Shown: positions 1-9,329, counted from the first letter of the stretch. The stretch: DNA of 64,000 bases from Paenibacillus sp. CAA11 (GCF_003060825.1 NZ_CP028922.1:4309001-4373000), one strand, 5' to 3'. A program made the numbers and translations. The notes: generated by a model from the sequence alone, not told the origin.

Positions 1-2095
1 ATTTCGCACCAGAAACACTGTCTCTTAAGAAATACTTAGTAGCATCCTGAGCATTACCTTGACCTTCTGTAGTCAAAGTTCTGTTGAATTGAATGTATAG
101 AATGCGAGTTGCACCGCTAGTTTCAGTCCAAGCACGGGAAATTACACCTGTTTGAGCTTGAGCTACAGACAACGTAGTTGTGTATGGCAGAAGAACATTG
201 CTTACATAAGCAGCGTCTTTCACACCAGAAGCAGTGAGAGTGTAGTTATCGTTCTTCAATGCAGAACCAAAGTTGATAGTTACAGTTCTCTTAACAGCGT
301 CATACACTGGTTGACGAACAGGGTTTCCATCAACAGTGATTCCAGCAACGGCAGGAATTTTACCGTTAGAATCTTTCAGCACATAGTTCGAAGCTTTTTC
401 AGCACTTTCTTTGTTAAGAGCTTTGCTGAAATGCAGAGTAGCTACATAGTCAGTACCCTTTTGTTCGAATTCAGTGTTAACTACAACCGGACGAACTACA
501 TCCAGAGTAGGAGTTACTTTCACATCAAGATCAGCGGAGTTATCGCTGTAATCCTTAACACCAGTCAAATGAATGTTGTTTTCAGAAGCATTCAATGGGC
601 TGGAGAAGTTAAGAATAAGTTTGTTGTCCTTAATCACACGAGAAGATGTAGTGAAAGAGGAAACATTTGCATATGCTCCGGAAACGGATTTAATTGGCTC
701 ATCAAAAGTAATTTCTACTTGTGTCAAGTCGTTGGACTTCACAGAAGTTACAGTTGGAGCTGTAGTATCAACAGAAGCAGTGAACTCCTTGGAATCAGGA
801 ACAATGGTCAGACCGGAATAGTCTTTAACATTGCTCACACGAAGAGTGTGTGTTCCTTCAGTCAAAGAAGTAGTCAAGATTACAGTGTTAGGGTAAGTGT
901 ATTGAACGTTAGCTGCAATTGCTTTGTCATCAATACGGAAGTTGCTTGCAATCACGTCGGATTGTTGTACTGGCTCGCTGAATACGATCTTCACAGCTTT
1001 AGTACCCAGAGCTTTAACTTCTTGAACTGTAGGAATAGCTACATCAGAAGGAACAAAGCTTACAGTACCGCTCAAAGTCTTGGAACCATCTGAGTTCTTC
1101 ACGTTGTTAACAACAACAGAAGTTTGCTTTTGGTTAACAAGTGCTGTGCTGGATTGGGAAAGAAGCAATGTTACGGACTTCTTGTCGTTTGCCAAAGTAG
1201 CACTTTCGATTGTTTTACCGCTGATGGAGTAGTTGCTAGCTACAGTTGCACTAGTTTCGTCTACAGTACCGTCGAAAGTAACAACTACTTCTTTCAGGTT
1301 AGTAGCGGCAGCAGATTGTACTTTAGTTGCGCTATCTACTTTCCAAGTAACCTTAGTAGCGATTTTTTGACCAGCTTTGTTTTGGAACTCAACTGGAGTT
1401 TCAACGTTAGCTACAAGAGCTTTGTCAAGTTTAACTGCAACTACTTCACCAGTAGACAGTGTGAACTCAACGTTGTTAGCGTCGATTACTTTGTAAGAAG
1501 CAACCGTTGGGATGGATACGAATTGGTCAACAGCGTAAGCTGCTACAATCGCTTGGGAGCGAGTTGCGTTAGCTGTCCAGTTCAGGTTAGCTTCAACCAG
1601 ACCTTTGTTGATTGCTGCTTGAACTTCGCCTTGAGCCCAAGTTGCTGCAGTGTTGCTGATGCCAGTAGTAGGCACTTCAAGCTTCAGAGCACGAGTCAGA
1701 ACGATAGCCAGTTCTTGAGCCGTTACATTAGCTGTAGGGTTGAACATTTGCTTACCGTTAACTGTAGTGCCTTTCATGATGTTAGCTGCAGTTACAGCTT
1801 CGATGTACGGAGCTGCCCAGTAGCCAGCAACATAGCCTTTGTCTTTGTAAGTATAAACGCCAGTAACCTCTTTCAGGTCCATAGCTTTTGCTACGATTTT
1901 AGCAAGCTCTGCACGGGACAGAGTTTTTTCCAGGTGAGCCAAACCATCTGGCAAACCGTTTACGATGCCTTTAGCTTTCAAAGCATCAAATTTTTGTTCT
2001 GGTGTAAGAGTCGTGGACTCAGCACCGAATGCTACAGAAGCAAACATGGAGAATGCCATTGCTGTAGACAGAGCTACGGATAAAATTTTCTTCAT
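1..2095 (-). CDS. S-layer homology (SLH) domain surface protein, 3' end beyond window
   Basis: Secreted S-layer-type protein, about 698 codons visible and still open at base 1. The N-terminus is a signal peptide (MKKILSVALSTAMAF, ending near AFGAE). Roughly residues 27-210 hold three SLH modules that bind pyruvylated secondary wall polymer; tell-tale segments are LSRAELAKIVAKA, NVTAQELAIVLTRAL and ATRSQAIVAAA. The rest is a chain of Ig-like/adhesin-type beta domains with repeated patterns such as VVVTFDG, VKIVFSEPV and VEITFDEPI, each followed by a VKD or VKN strand. The start at 2095 has AAGGAGGAG at 2107-2115. A second in-frame ATG at 2170 has its own strong ribosome site and would add 25 residues. 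Plus-strand frames over this region are antisense shadows. A csaB gene nearby fits polymer-anchored display. Family call is firm; which start dominates is unknown. Confidence 0.9.
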   Translation of the reverse strand, partial: MKKILSVALSTAMAFSMFASVAFGAESTTLTPEQKFDALKAKGIVNGLPDGLAHLEKTLSRAELAKIVAKAMDLKEVTGVYTYKDKGYVAGYWAAPYIEAVTAANIMKGTTVNGKQMFNPTANVTAQELAIVLTRALKLEVPTTGISNTAATWAQGEVQAAINKGLVEANLNWTANATRSQAIVAAYAVDQFVSIPTVASYKVIDANNVEFTLSTGEVVAVKLDKALVANVETPVEFQNKAGQKIATKVTWKVDSATKVQSAAATNLKEVVVTFDGTVDETSATVASNYSISGKTIESATLANDKKSVTLLLSQSSTALVNQKQTSVVVNNVKNSDGSKTLSGTVSFVPSDVAIPTVQEVKALGTKAVKIVFSEPVQQSDVIASNFRIDDKAIAANVQYTYPNTVILTTSLTEGTHTLRVSNVKDYSGLTIVPDSKEFTASVDTTAPTVTSVKSNDLTQVEITFDEPIKSVSGAYANVSSFTTSSRVIKDNKLILNFSSPLNASENNIHLTGVKDYSDNSADLDVKVTPTLDVVRPVVVNTEFEQKGTDYVATLHFSKALNKESAEKASNYVLKDSNGKIPAVAGITVDGNPVRQPVYDAVKRTVTINFGSALKNDNYTLTASGVKDAAYVSNVLLPYTTTLSVAQAQTGVISRAWTETSGATRILYIQFNRTLTTEGQGNAQDATKYFLRDSVSGAK

Positions 2096-2188
2096 AACCT
2101 TTTTTTCTCCTCCTTGAATAACTTTCATGTCATGAGAATTTTCTTTAGTTGGATAGTCACTGATACTCATTGTGAATGCACCCCCTTT
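2095..2188 (-). promoter_or_regulatory. Tandem in-frame translation starts of the S-layer gene
   Basis: Start 1 is an ATG at 2170 preceded, 8 bases away, by AAAGGGGGTG (2179-2188). Start 2 is an ATG at 2095 preceded, 11 bases away, by AAGGAGGAG (2107-2115). The 75 bases between them are an open frame of 25 codons in phase with the signal peptide, so start 1 would give a polar extension in front of it. This resembles the dual initiation I recall for Brevibacillus cell-wall-protein genes. The in-phase arrangement is seen directly; use of both sites is inferred. Confidence 0.6.
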
Positions 2189-2295
2189 CCCGAGTTGAGC
2201 GAACTTCCTATGAATGATGTCTGTGAGATCATCACAGAAACTTGTAAACAATGGAACATGTAGAAATAGAGTAGTTTCCTAATCCTACCTAACAC

Positions 2296-2324
2296 ATTAT
2301 ACAATGTGACTCCTTAGCCGTAAA
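2296..2324 (-). promoter_or_regulatory. Predicted SigA promoter P1 of the S-layer gene
   Basis: Read on the minus strand: -35 TTTACG (2319-2324), 17-base spacer, -10 TATAAT (2296-2301) preceded by TTG. It would start transcription near 2289, giving a leader of about 120 bases to the first start and about 195 to the second. Confidence 0.5.
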
Positions 2325-2530
2325 GCTAAATTTTCTAATAGATAGACAAGTTTCCCTAAAAGGGACGTATTGGATTGTCTAATTCAGTCACTGTACTTCT
2401 GTGTTCTACATCTTAAACGCAGCAGAATCTAAAAAGTTGCGGGTTTTTAAAAAAAATTACGGAAATGTTACCCTTTGCACGGTTACCCTGTTCTTCAACA
2501 ATTTAGAAACAGTGGTTACTGACGGAAATT

Positions 2531-2559
2531 AGTATAACATCCCGGTTTCTCCCAGTCAC
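2531..2559 (-). promoter_or_regulatory. Possible second upstream promoter of the S-layer gene
   Basis: Minus strand: -35 GTGACT (2554-2559), 17-base spacer, -10 TATACT (2531-2536). Four of six -35 positions match consensus. Between it and P1 lie two direct copies of AGGGTAAC (2467-2474 and 2482-2489, spaced 15 bases), a possible regulator site. Weaker than P1. Confidence 0.3.
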
Positions 2560-2609
2560 CAAGCAACTTTTCCCATATCAATACCCTAAATATATACAGT
2601 TTAAACGCG

Positions 2610-2637
2610 AAAAAGACATCCTCTTTTGGAGGATGTC
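2610..2637 (-). terminator. Rho-independent terminator of the 2673-3014 gene
   Basis: Nine perfect base pairs (GACATCCTC, 2615-2623, with its complement 2629-2637), a 5-base loop, then a run of T on the minus strand (2610-2614). Confidence 0.85.
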
Positions 2638-2672
2638 CTATAAATCTCTTCCTATATATAAGTACAGAATAA

Positions 2673-3014
2673 TTAACGAACCTTCATCGCCAGCTGAATC
2701 AGCTGAGCGCGCATCTCTGGATTGGTACCCAAATTCGCATACATCCGGTCGATCGCCTCTTTATTGTCCTTATAATCCTTCTCATGCTTCATCGTGTTAT
2801 GAGACCACTGGATCAGCTCATCTTCTGCACGGGTCAACGTTACATAGGCATCATGGAAGCCCGTCTCAACAACAAGTTCCTCCATTACCTCTTGGCTGAT
2901 CTCCTTCAGCTTCTGCGTTCCTTCGATCTTCTTCTCCAAAACTTTCGCTCTATCCTCAAATTTCGTCTTAGCTTTCATATAATCCAGCTGCGGTTTTGAT
3001 AAAATCGGTTTCAT
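2673..3014 (-). CDS. Small helical hypothetical protein
   Basis: Unrecognised protein of 113 residues starting MKPILSKPQLDYMKA. It is rich in Lys, Glu and Leu and looks like an all-helical, coiled-coil-forming cytosolic protein; there is no signal peptide or membrane segment. ATG at 3014 is preferred because AAGGGTG (3024-3030) lies about 9 bases upstream; a GTG at 3026 would overlap that ribosome site. It is a single gene bounded by hairpins on both sides, between two SLH-protein genes. Nothing in the sequence gives a function. Confidence 0.65.
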   Translation of the reverse strand: MKPILSKPQLDYMKAKTKFEDRAKVLEKKIEGTQKLKEISQEVMEELVVETGFHDAYVTLTRAEDELIQWSHNTMKHEKDYKDNKEAIDRMYANLGTNPEMRAQLIQLAMKVR

Positions 3015-3117
3015 GTTCTGCTTCACCCTTTTGCAAAAAATGTCTTTCCTTCTGCTATTGTAGCGTAAACTATACCAAATTACAAAAAGATGTAACTGGT
3101 AATTCCCTTACAAATAG

Positions 3118-3152
3118 ATACCGCCCGCGAAAAAAGGCTTCGCAGGCGGTAT
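3118..3152 (-). terminator. Terminator hairpin after the 3165-7133 SLH gene
   Basis: A 14-bp stem with one mismatch (3118-3131 with 3139-3152), GC-rich core and 7-base loop, 13 bases after the stop codon. The following T-run is weak (ATTTG). Confidence 0.6.
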
Positions 3153-3164
3153 ATAGACTATCGA

Positions 3165-6100
3165 TTAGCTGAGGGTTTTAGGGAAAATCTTCGAGCTCTT
3201 CTTAAGAAGCTCAACCGCGATCTTACCAGCTTCAGCTCTAGTCATGCTGCTATCTGGATTAAAGTTGTATCCAGGCTTCTTCTGACCCGTTAGTGTTACG
3301 GCAGTGCCAGACATGATCTTAGCCTTAGTTACAGCTTGAATAGCAGGACGGGAATATCTCTCCATCTTTCCAGCATCCATAAATGATTTACTTAATGCTG
3401 AATAGAGTTTGTCATCATTCACGCTGAGCTTCAGCTTAAGTGCTCTAGCGATCATGACAGCCGCTTGTTCGCGGGTCACAGGGTCATCGGCACCAAAGTA
3501 GCCATCGCCAATACCTGTTACAATCCCTAGTTTAGATGCTGTTTCGATATATCTCCAATCCCAGGTTGCTGTCTTCGCCCCTGGTACCACATCAAAATAA
3601 GTTTGCTTGTTCGCACTGTAATTCAGCGGAAGACTCAAGCCTTTTACAAGCAAAGTTGCAAATTCGCCACGAGTCGTTAGATCATCTGCACCAAATGCAT
3701 CGTTACGCATATTATTCATAATTCCCTTAGCGTATAGAGCATTTAGGATTTCACGTGCCCATGGATGCTGCGTAATGTCACTGTACCCTTTATCCTGCTT
3801 CATAACCATATAGTATCCGAAATCATCGAACGGCACCGTAATAGTATGAGCTTTGGTATCGACAGCTCCACCAACGTTCTCCCACTCATAATTATCATTT
3901 AAATGGAACACGGTAATAGTTGTTCCTGCTGCATCAACAACATTGGCGTCAAAGCCAAGCTTAAGCGTTCCGCGTTGTGAAGGAGCCAACTTACGTTGTG
4001 GCTGGTTCTCAATTAATTCCTTGTAATTTCCTTCAATAGAGTACGGCGCCAAGCCGTTGGTTGCAGGAATATTCCCCGCATCCCCTTTATACCCTACCTC
4101 ACCAAGGCCGCCATTAACCCAGTACACGTTCGATACTCTGCTGAAATTATAATTATTAGCCGTAGAATTATACAATTCAGCTAAATATCTCGGAATTGTA
4201 ACTGTGCTCTTACCTTCTGGTGTTCTTTCATCTTTATTCACGTTAATGATATTCCCATAATCATTCCGACGCTCCACAACCCCGTCTGATGGGTCTGCGA
4301 TAGCAAACAGAATCTTGTTGTCTGGATAAAACTTAACTACACCATTATCTGCAACATTTGCAGACTGCAATACAGTCCCCTTAGGGAATGTGAGTTCAAG
4401 CGACTTATTGAATACACTGTACTTATTGCTGACCTTCTCAGGCATATACTGTGAATCAACAGCAACTGCGCTGGTGTAATAAACATCAATCGTATCATTT
4501 AGCGTTGTGTTAGCACGAACAATTTGAATTTTAATTTTGTTCGATTTATTTGGCTTCAGCCCAACATAATCGAAGAAAAAGCGGTTATTCATGTCAGAGC
4601 GTTTGGTAGCTTCCTCTTTGCCAATCAGGACTTTGGTTGCTCCCTCTGCCTCAATATCAAAACGAACAAAGTTCTTGTTTACAACAATTTGATCCCCGGA
4701 AGTAGGTTTAGGAGACAAAATACGGTAAGGAGACAGCTCCCGAGTAACTTCTAGTCTTTGACTTGTTCTGGCCCCTGTACTATTAATCAGCTCTAGGTTA
4801 TAAACATGGCTTCCTGGCTGTTCAAACTCAACATCTTTAATGCGCAGCACAAAGTCCTTGCTTCCCCCAGCAAAATCATAATTATATTCCTTCTTGTCAT
4901 ACATGAACTTACCGGAGGTTACATAGTTACTTCCTTGCGTTAAGTCTAAGTTCAAGGTTTGTGAAGAGAAGAATGGCTGGGACCCAAAATTAACATTGAT
5001 AATGGAGGCACCATTACCTCGAAGTACAAGGTCGTACTTCTGACTAGTCGTTATATACTTATCGTCCTTGTACTCAAATTCTGGTGATAACTTAAGAATG
5101 TTATCCAGCTTCGTATTTGGTGTTGTAGCCAAGTCCAGGCCAGAGAAAGGCTCCCGTTGATCACTGGCTAAAGCCGGGTGAAACTGATTAATATTTGAGA
5201 TGTTTGAATCGATAATGTAAATACGAAGCTCTTTACGAATTTCACGAGTGTTACCAGCACCGTCACTTGATGTGCCTTTAAATACAATTCGGTTCTCACC
5301 GTAGTAAAGCGGGCCTGCAGCGTCTACCTTAAGGTTCAGGTCAAAAGTTTTATTAGTTGCTGTTACACCCAAAACCGTATCCGTTCCAGCACCGTTTGGA
5401 AGTGCATTTAATTGAGCTTCAGAGAGACCATTCACAAAATACTCGGCATGCTGTAGATCCTGGAAACCTCTATACTCCCCGTTAATTTTCATGGATTGGG
5501 CAGTGTTTGAGTTAAGTGTATAAGTTTGCCCATCATAGAGGTCAGCTACATAAATATATTCTTTGGACACATATGCAATGTTTGCAATATACGATGCCGC
5601 AGAGTTGCCATACCAAAATTTCACTTGCTGATTACCTGTTGAGAAGCCAGTTACATGGTACAAAACATTATTGCCGGAAGTAGTCACTGGACTGAGATTT
5701 AAGTTTACACTACTCAGCGGCAGATAGGTTCCGTTCAAATTACCATTTGGTGCATTATCGGAAGATGCGACGATATAAAAATCGGGCGAGCTAACTTCCG
5801 TGCCGTCCAGCTTAGGCAGCTTAGTTACATCTGGGAACGGATCTCCACTCTTATAATCCTTGGCATAGTACATATTGGAGATTGCCGTTTCACCTGGTAA
5901 ATACTTAAACTTCGCAGTATATGTGCCTCCGAAGTTGCCGCCATAGTTGACGGTCACATCAACGGACTGATCTTTAACAGGCTGGTTGGTGCTTGGATCA
6001 AGAGCAAAGTTAAATGGAATTTTCAGAGTTACCATGCGGTAGGCGATTGTCTTACCATCAGGTCCTAGAATAGTTTCTTCTTGCAGAGTACTAGGATCGT

Positions 6101-7133
6101 AAGGGTTTGTAGCCGTTCCTCCAGTTACATTGGCATTTGCTGAGCCATTAGCCTGGAACGTGTTTCCGTTATTAGGCACTAGGAAGCGTACTTCCATATT
6201 TCCAGACGCTGGAGCGGTGGTGTTCGTCAAGATCGGTTCCGAACTGCTACTCTTGATTGGATACTTCTGAGACCCATGCTCTAAGTTAACATCAACAAAT
6301 GGGTCTTTACTGCTGAAATAATATATTTCACGAGTAATATCAATGGAGTCAGAGGCATTCTTCACTTGAATCTTCAAAGTGTTGAGACCAGGCACAAGGT
6401 CCAATGAAGGTGAGAAGAACTTACCTGCTTGCGTTAAAGTAGCAACAAGGGCCTTCCGATTGTTTACAGCTACCGTAACATCAGTGGCATTCTGCACTTC
6501 ACCTTGAAGCATTACAGTATCCTTATCGGATACAATTCTTGTCCCCTCATTCAGATAAATATTACCCAATGAACTTCCTGACAGAATTAAACTTTTTACA
6601 TAAGGTACTTTATCATACAGGACATAAAATACATCTGAGCGAGTGATACTGCCTTGTTTACCGCTCAATGTAATTTTGTTAAAGCCTGAAAACAACTGCA
6701 AGCTACTTGTTTTAAACTTGTCATTAGTTGTGGAAGTATCTTTCGTTACAGTTCCAGACACGAAGTGAGTACTATCCGTAACCCACCGAACGAGGTCATT
6801 GCCGCTCGCGTCCTTCCCAGCACTTTGCGAGCTAAGCTGTTCTACTTTGACTGTCATGGTATCCGCAGTTACATAAGAGAATGTACCGGTGATATCAAAT
6901 TTAGGGGTGTTTACCGATAGAACATTATCTCTTGATATTTGTACTGGGTCCCCCGGGTTAATTACAGGTTCTGTAGACAATAAAGCTGTCTCGCGTAACT
7001 TTTGGTCATCCGGAATAAAAAAGCTTGCCGCACTTGGTGCAGCCGACACTTTACTTACTAGTCCCGTAGGGATTACGGAAACTACAAGTGTTAAGAGTAG
7101 CAGCCATATAAATGGCTTTTTGATACTCCGCAT
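3165..7133 (-). CDS. Large secreted protein with three C-terminal SLH domains
   Basis: 1322 residues. It has a clear signal peptide (MRSIKKPFIWLLLLTLVVSV, cleavage after VSAAP) and a long beta-rich extracellular region with several Ig-like or cadherin-like stretches, such as VRFDIEAEGATKVLIG and TRSDVFYVLYDKVPYVKSL. Three SLH modules occupy the last ~180 residues: YSDITQHPWAREILNAL, YFDVVPGAKTATWDWRY with DPVTREQAAVMIARAL, and a third ending SSMTRAEAGKIAVELL. ATG at 7133 has AAAGGAGAG 8 bases upstream. Wall attachment would be at the C-terminus, the opposite polarity to the neighbouring S-layer gene, where SLH is N-terminal. Substrate or partner cannot be read from the sequence. Confidence 0.92.
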   Translation of the reverse strand: MRSIKKPFIWLLLLTLVVSVIPTGLVSKVSAAPSAASFFIPDDQKLRETALLSTEPVINPGDPVQISRDNVLSVNTPKFDITGTFSYVTADTMTVKVEQLSSQSAGKDASGNDLVRWVTDSTHFVSGTVTKDTSTTNDKFKTSSLQLFSGFNKITLSGKQGSITRSDVFYVLYDKVPYVKSLILSGSSLGNIYLNEGTRIVSDKDTVMLQGEVQNATDVTVAVNNRKALVATLTQAGKFFSPSLDLVPGLNTLKIQVKNASDSIDITREIYYFSSKDPFVDVNLEHGSQKYPIKSSSSEPILTNTTAPASGNMEVRFLVPNNGNTFQANGSANANVTGGTATNPYDPSTLQEETILGPDGKTIAYRMVTLKIPFNFALDPSTNQPVKDQSVDVTVNYGGNFGGTYTAKFKYLPGETAISNMYYAKDYKSGDPFPDVTKLPKLDGTEVSSPDFYIVASSDNAPNGNLNGTYLPLSSVNLNLSPVTTSGNNVLYHVTGFSTGNQQVKFWYGNSAASYIANIAYVSKEYIYVADLYDGQTYTLNSNTAQSMKINGEYRGFQDLQHAEYFVNGLSEAQLNALPNGAGTDTVLGVTATNKTFDLNLKVDAAGPLYYGENRIVFKGTSSDGAGNTREIRKELRIYIIDSNISNINQFHPALASDQREPFSGLDLATTPNTKLDNILKLSPEFEYKDDKYITTSQKYDLVLRGNGASIINVNFGSQPFFSSQTLNLDLTQGSNYVTSGKFMYDKKEYNYDFAGGSKDFVLRIKDVEFEQPGSHVYNLELINSTGARTSQRLEVTRELSPYRILSPKPTSGDQIVVNKNFVRFDIEAEGATKVLIGKEEATKRSDMNNRFFFDYVGLKPNKSNKIKIQIVRANTTLNDTIDVYYTSAVAVDSQYMPEKVSNKYSVFNKSLELTFPKGTVLQSANVADNGVVKFYPDNKILFAIADPSDGVVERRNDYGNIINVNKDERTPEGKSTVTIPRYLAELYNSTANNYNFSRVSNVYWVNGGLGEVGYKGDAGNIPATNGLAPYSIEGNYKELIENQPQRKLAPSQRGTLKLGFDANVVDAAGTTITVFHLNDNYEWENVGGAVDTKAHTITVPFDDFGYYMVMKQDKGYSDITQHPWAREILNALYAKGIMNNMRNDAFGADDLTTRGEFATLLVKGLSLPLNYSANKQTYFDVVPGAKTATWDWRYIETASKLGIVTGIGDGYFGADDPVTREQAAVMIARALKLKLSVNDDKLYSALSKSFMDAGKMERYSRPAIQAVTKAKIMSGTAVTLTGQKKPGYNFNPDSSMTRAEAGKIAVELLKKSSKIFPKTLS

Positions 7134-7262
7134 ATTATTGATCTCTCCTTTTGCATGTTCAGTTACCTACTATATCGGACAAACCACCATATTTTTGAAG
7201 AAATTTAGAAATAAAAAAAGGAATTTTAATAAAAACTTGTGAGTTCAGTACTATTCCTATGT

Positions 7263-7298
7263 AAAAAAGCCCGGCCGCCATAACAGGCTACCGGGCTT
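7263..7298 (-). terminator. Terminator of the tagO gene
   Basis: Stem AAGCCCGG (7291-7298) with CCGGGCTT (7267-7274), followed on the minus strand by TTTTAC. It lies just past the stop of the 7325-8449 gene. Confidence 0.85.
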
Positions 7299-7324
7299 GT
7301 CCTATCAAATTGATGAGTTCAATC

Positions 7325-8449
7325 TTACTTTGATCCGCGCTCCGCGCTTACCTTCATGCGAAGCCGCGCCAGGAAGTTCAGCACAGGACGCTTGGTCTTG
7401 CCGATCAGTCCAATGATCTCCGCGCCAATCTGCAGGAAAAAGACCATGATGCAGATGACGACAAAGGTGACCCAGTTCGCATTGTACAGTGCTGCGGAAG
7501 ATTGAATAACCGCCAGCACTCCGAAGAATGCGGCAATTCCATAGATAATCAGTACCGTCTGGCGATGGCTGAAGCCCAGTTCACGCAGACAGTGATGCAG
7601 GTGCCCTTTATCTGGAGAGAAGATAGGCTTCTTCTGCATCCAGCGGCGCACGATGGCGAACATCGTGTCCGAGAGAGGTACGCCGATCAGGATTAGCGGT
7701 GTCAGGAAGCCGACAATCGCTACCTGCTTGAATCCCAACAAGGACAGGAGCGCAAGGCTGAAGCCCAAGAAGAGTGAGCCAGAGTCTCCCATAAAGATCT
7801 TCGCAGGGTGGAAATTGAAATACAGGAAGCCGATAATGCTGCCCAAGAGGAGCATGCACATCACAGCTACAATCTCATTGCCCATGATGAAAGCCATCAC
7901 GGAGATAGTTCCAATTGCAATTGCTGAGACCCCTGCAGCCAAGCCATCAAGCCCGTCAATTAGGTTGATTGCATTGGTTACGCCAACGATCCAGAGGATC
8001 GTGAATGGAATTGCAATCCAGCTCTCTATTGAAGAATAAGAATGAAAAGGAATATTAGCAAATTCAAGTCTGATATCAAAACCGAACACAACAACACAAG
8101 CCGTTGCGATTTGCACCAGGAACTTCAGCTTGGCCGACAGCTGGAATCGATCATCCAGTGCACCAAGCAGTACGATCATGGTACCGCCGACGATAAATGC
8201 TTTAACGAAGTTAGAGTCCCGAGCAGACAGGAAAGAATCCGGAATAAACGGGAGAATCGCAAGGAGTGCAATGATTGCAGATAAATATATCCCCAGCCCA
8301 CCGAGCCTTGGCATTATTCTTGTATGCACCTTCCGCGCGTTAGGAACGTCTACTGCGCCTACCTTGTAAGCGAACTTCTTGACTAGTGGCGTAAGGCCCA
8401 GCGCTAGACCCAGCGCCAGCACAAACCCGATGATATAGATCATCAACAT
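7325..8449 (-). CDS. tagO: Undecaprenyl-phosphate GlcNAc-1-phosphate transferase
   Basis: Polyprenyl-phosphate HexNAc-1-P transferase of the MraY/WecA/TagO family. It moves GlcNAc-1-P from UDP-GlcNAc to undecaprenyl phosphate at the cytoplasmic face, the first step of teichoic-acid or secondary-wall-polymer synthesis. About 374 residues with ~10-11 membrane segments. Family motifs are the Asp pair in LLGALDDRFQLSAKLKF, NAINLIDGLDGLAAGVS, the FMGDSGSLFLG loop and the His-rich SPDKGHLHHCL near the C-terminus. ATG at 8449 is chosen because GGGGG lies 11 bases upstream; TTG 8467 is a longer alternative. It sits upstream of SLH genes and next to tagA and csaB, so a wall-polymer role is likely. Confidence 0.92.
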   Translation of the reverse strand: MLMIYIIGFVLALGLALGLTPLVKKFAYKVGAVDVPNARKVHTRIMPRLGGLGIYLSAIIALLAILPFIPDSFLSARDSNFVKAFIVGGTMIVLLGALDDRFQLSAKLKFLVQIATACVVVFGFDIRLEFANIPFHSYSSIESWIAIPFTILWIVGVTNAINLIDGLDGLAAGVSAIAIGTISVMAFIMGNEIVAVMCMLLLGSIIGFLYFNFHPAKIFMGDSGSLFLGFSLALLSLLGFKQVAIVGFLTPLILIGVPLSDTMFAIVRRWMQKKPIFSPDKGHLHHCLRELGFSHRQTVLIIYGIAAFFGVLAVIQSSAALYNANWVTFVVICIMVFFLQIGAEIIGLIGKTKRPVLNFLARLRMKVSAERGSK

Positions 8450-8570
8450 GTTGAATTCAACCCCCAATTGTTCTACCGGAATGAATTATACCCTGAAAGC
8501 TTCTAAAGACCAACCCTCCAATTTAGCATTTATACGCCGATATACCCGTGAATTCGCCCATTTTTCCAAC

Positions 8571-9329
8571 TTACTTGCGGTTTTCTTTCTCCCGCGTCAC
8601 TTTCACGACGAATTTCGGCAGCGCAAGCATTCTTCGGATCCGTGTTGGTTCTTTAACAAGCCGGTAAAACCATTCCAGGCGCATCCTCTGCATGAATTTC
8701 GGCGCCCGCTTACTCTTGCCTGAGATAATGTCAAAGCTGCCTCCAACGCCCATCATAACCGGGACGCCGAGCTGCTCTTTATATCGACCAATCCAAGGCT
8801 CCTGTGTATCCGCGCCGCGGGCAACGAACAGCAAATGCGGCTTCGCCTCCACAATCGTCTTAATCACTTCAGCGTCCTCGGTTGGTCCGAAGAAGCCGTC
8901 ACGATACCCGACGATCTCTGTGCCAGGATACAGCTTTTGTAACCTGCCTGCTGTCTCCTGAATCACTTCCTGAGTGGAGCCGACCAGATAGACCCTCCAT
9001 GATCGGCTCTGTCCGGCTCTCATTAATTCATGCAGCAGGTCGAAGCCCGCCACCCGCTCGGCTACCGGATGGCCAAGCTTGCCGGCAGCCCATACCACAC
9101 CCGCCCCGTCAGGAACAATCAATTCGGCCTCGTCAAAGACTTTCTTATAATTGGAGTCCCCCAGTGCGGCCATCACCATGATCGGGTTCGCCGTAATGAC
9201 TTGGTGCGGTCTGCCGGATTCGACGGCTTCAGTTAGGTAGTTTACCGTATCGGCCATTCCCCATTTGCATACGGAAATGCCGAGCACGTTCACTGTCGGA
9301 ATTGCTTCGATCTGCTTCACTTCGTTCAT
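8571..9329 (-). CDS. tagA: WecG/TagA/CpsF-family ManNAc transferase
   Basis: Membrane-associated glycosyltransferase (252 residues) expected to add ManNAc from UDP-ManNAc to undecaprenyl-PP-GlcNAc, forming the linkage or repeat disaccharide of a wall polymer. Diagnostic segments are HQVITANPIMVMAAL near the N-terminus, IVPDGAGVVWAAGKLG, VYLVGSTQEV, GYRDGFFGP and VPVMMGVGGSFDIISG. Its ATG overlaps the csaB stop (ATGA), so the two are translationally coupled. With tagO downstream and mnaA (UDP-ManNAc supply) at 33 kb it completes a plausible lipid-linked GlcNAc-ManNAc pathway. Acceptor and final polymer are inferred. Confidence 0.9.
   Translation of the reverse strand: MNEVKQIEAIPTVNVLGISVCKWGMADTVNYLTEAVESGRPHQVITANPIMVMAALGDSNYKKVFDEAELIVPDGAGVVWAAGKLGHPVAERVAGFDLLHELMRAGQSRSWRVYLVGSTQEVIQETAGRLQKLYPGTEIVGYRDGFFGPTEDAEVIKTIVEAKPHLLFVARGADTQEPWIGRYKEQLGVPVMMGVGGSFDIISGKSKRAPKFMQRMRLEWFYRLVKEPTRIRRMLALPKFVVKVTREKENRK

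Noticed and set aside
152..2083. Long plus-strand open frames of 313 and 319 codons
   Set aside because: They are antisense to the S-layer gene, rich in Ser, Cys and Asn in a non-protein-like way, and lack ribosome sites; the minus-strand frame carries the signal peptide, SLH and Ig-like domains.
2222..2236. TGTGA-N5-TCACA palindrome resembling a CRP site
   Set aside because: The spacer is 5 rather than 6 bases, it lies downstream of the predicted promoter, and cAMP-CRP control is not expected in this phylum; kept only as a minor leader feature.
8450..8461. Perfect 12-base palindrome GTTGAATTCAAC before tagO
   Set aside because: It overlaps the ribosome-site to start-codon spacer and has no second copy nearby; a chance palindrome is more likely than an operator.
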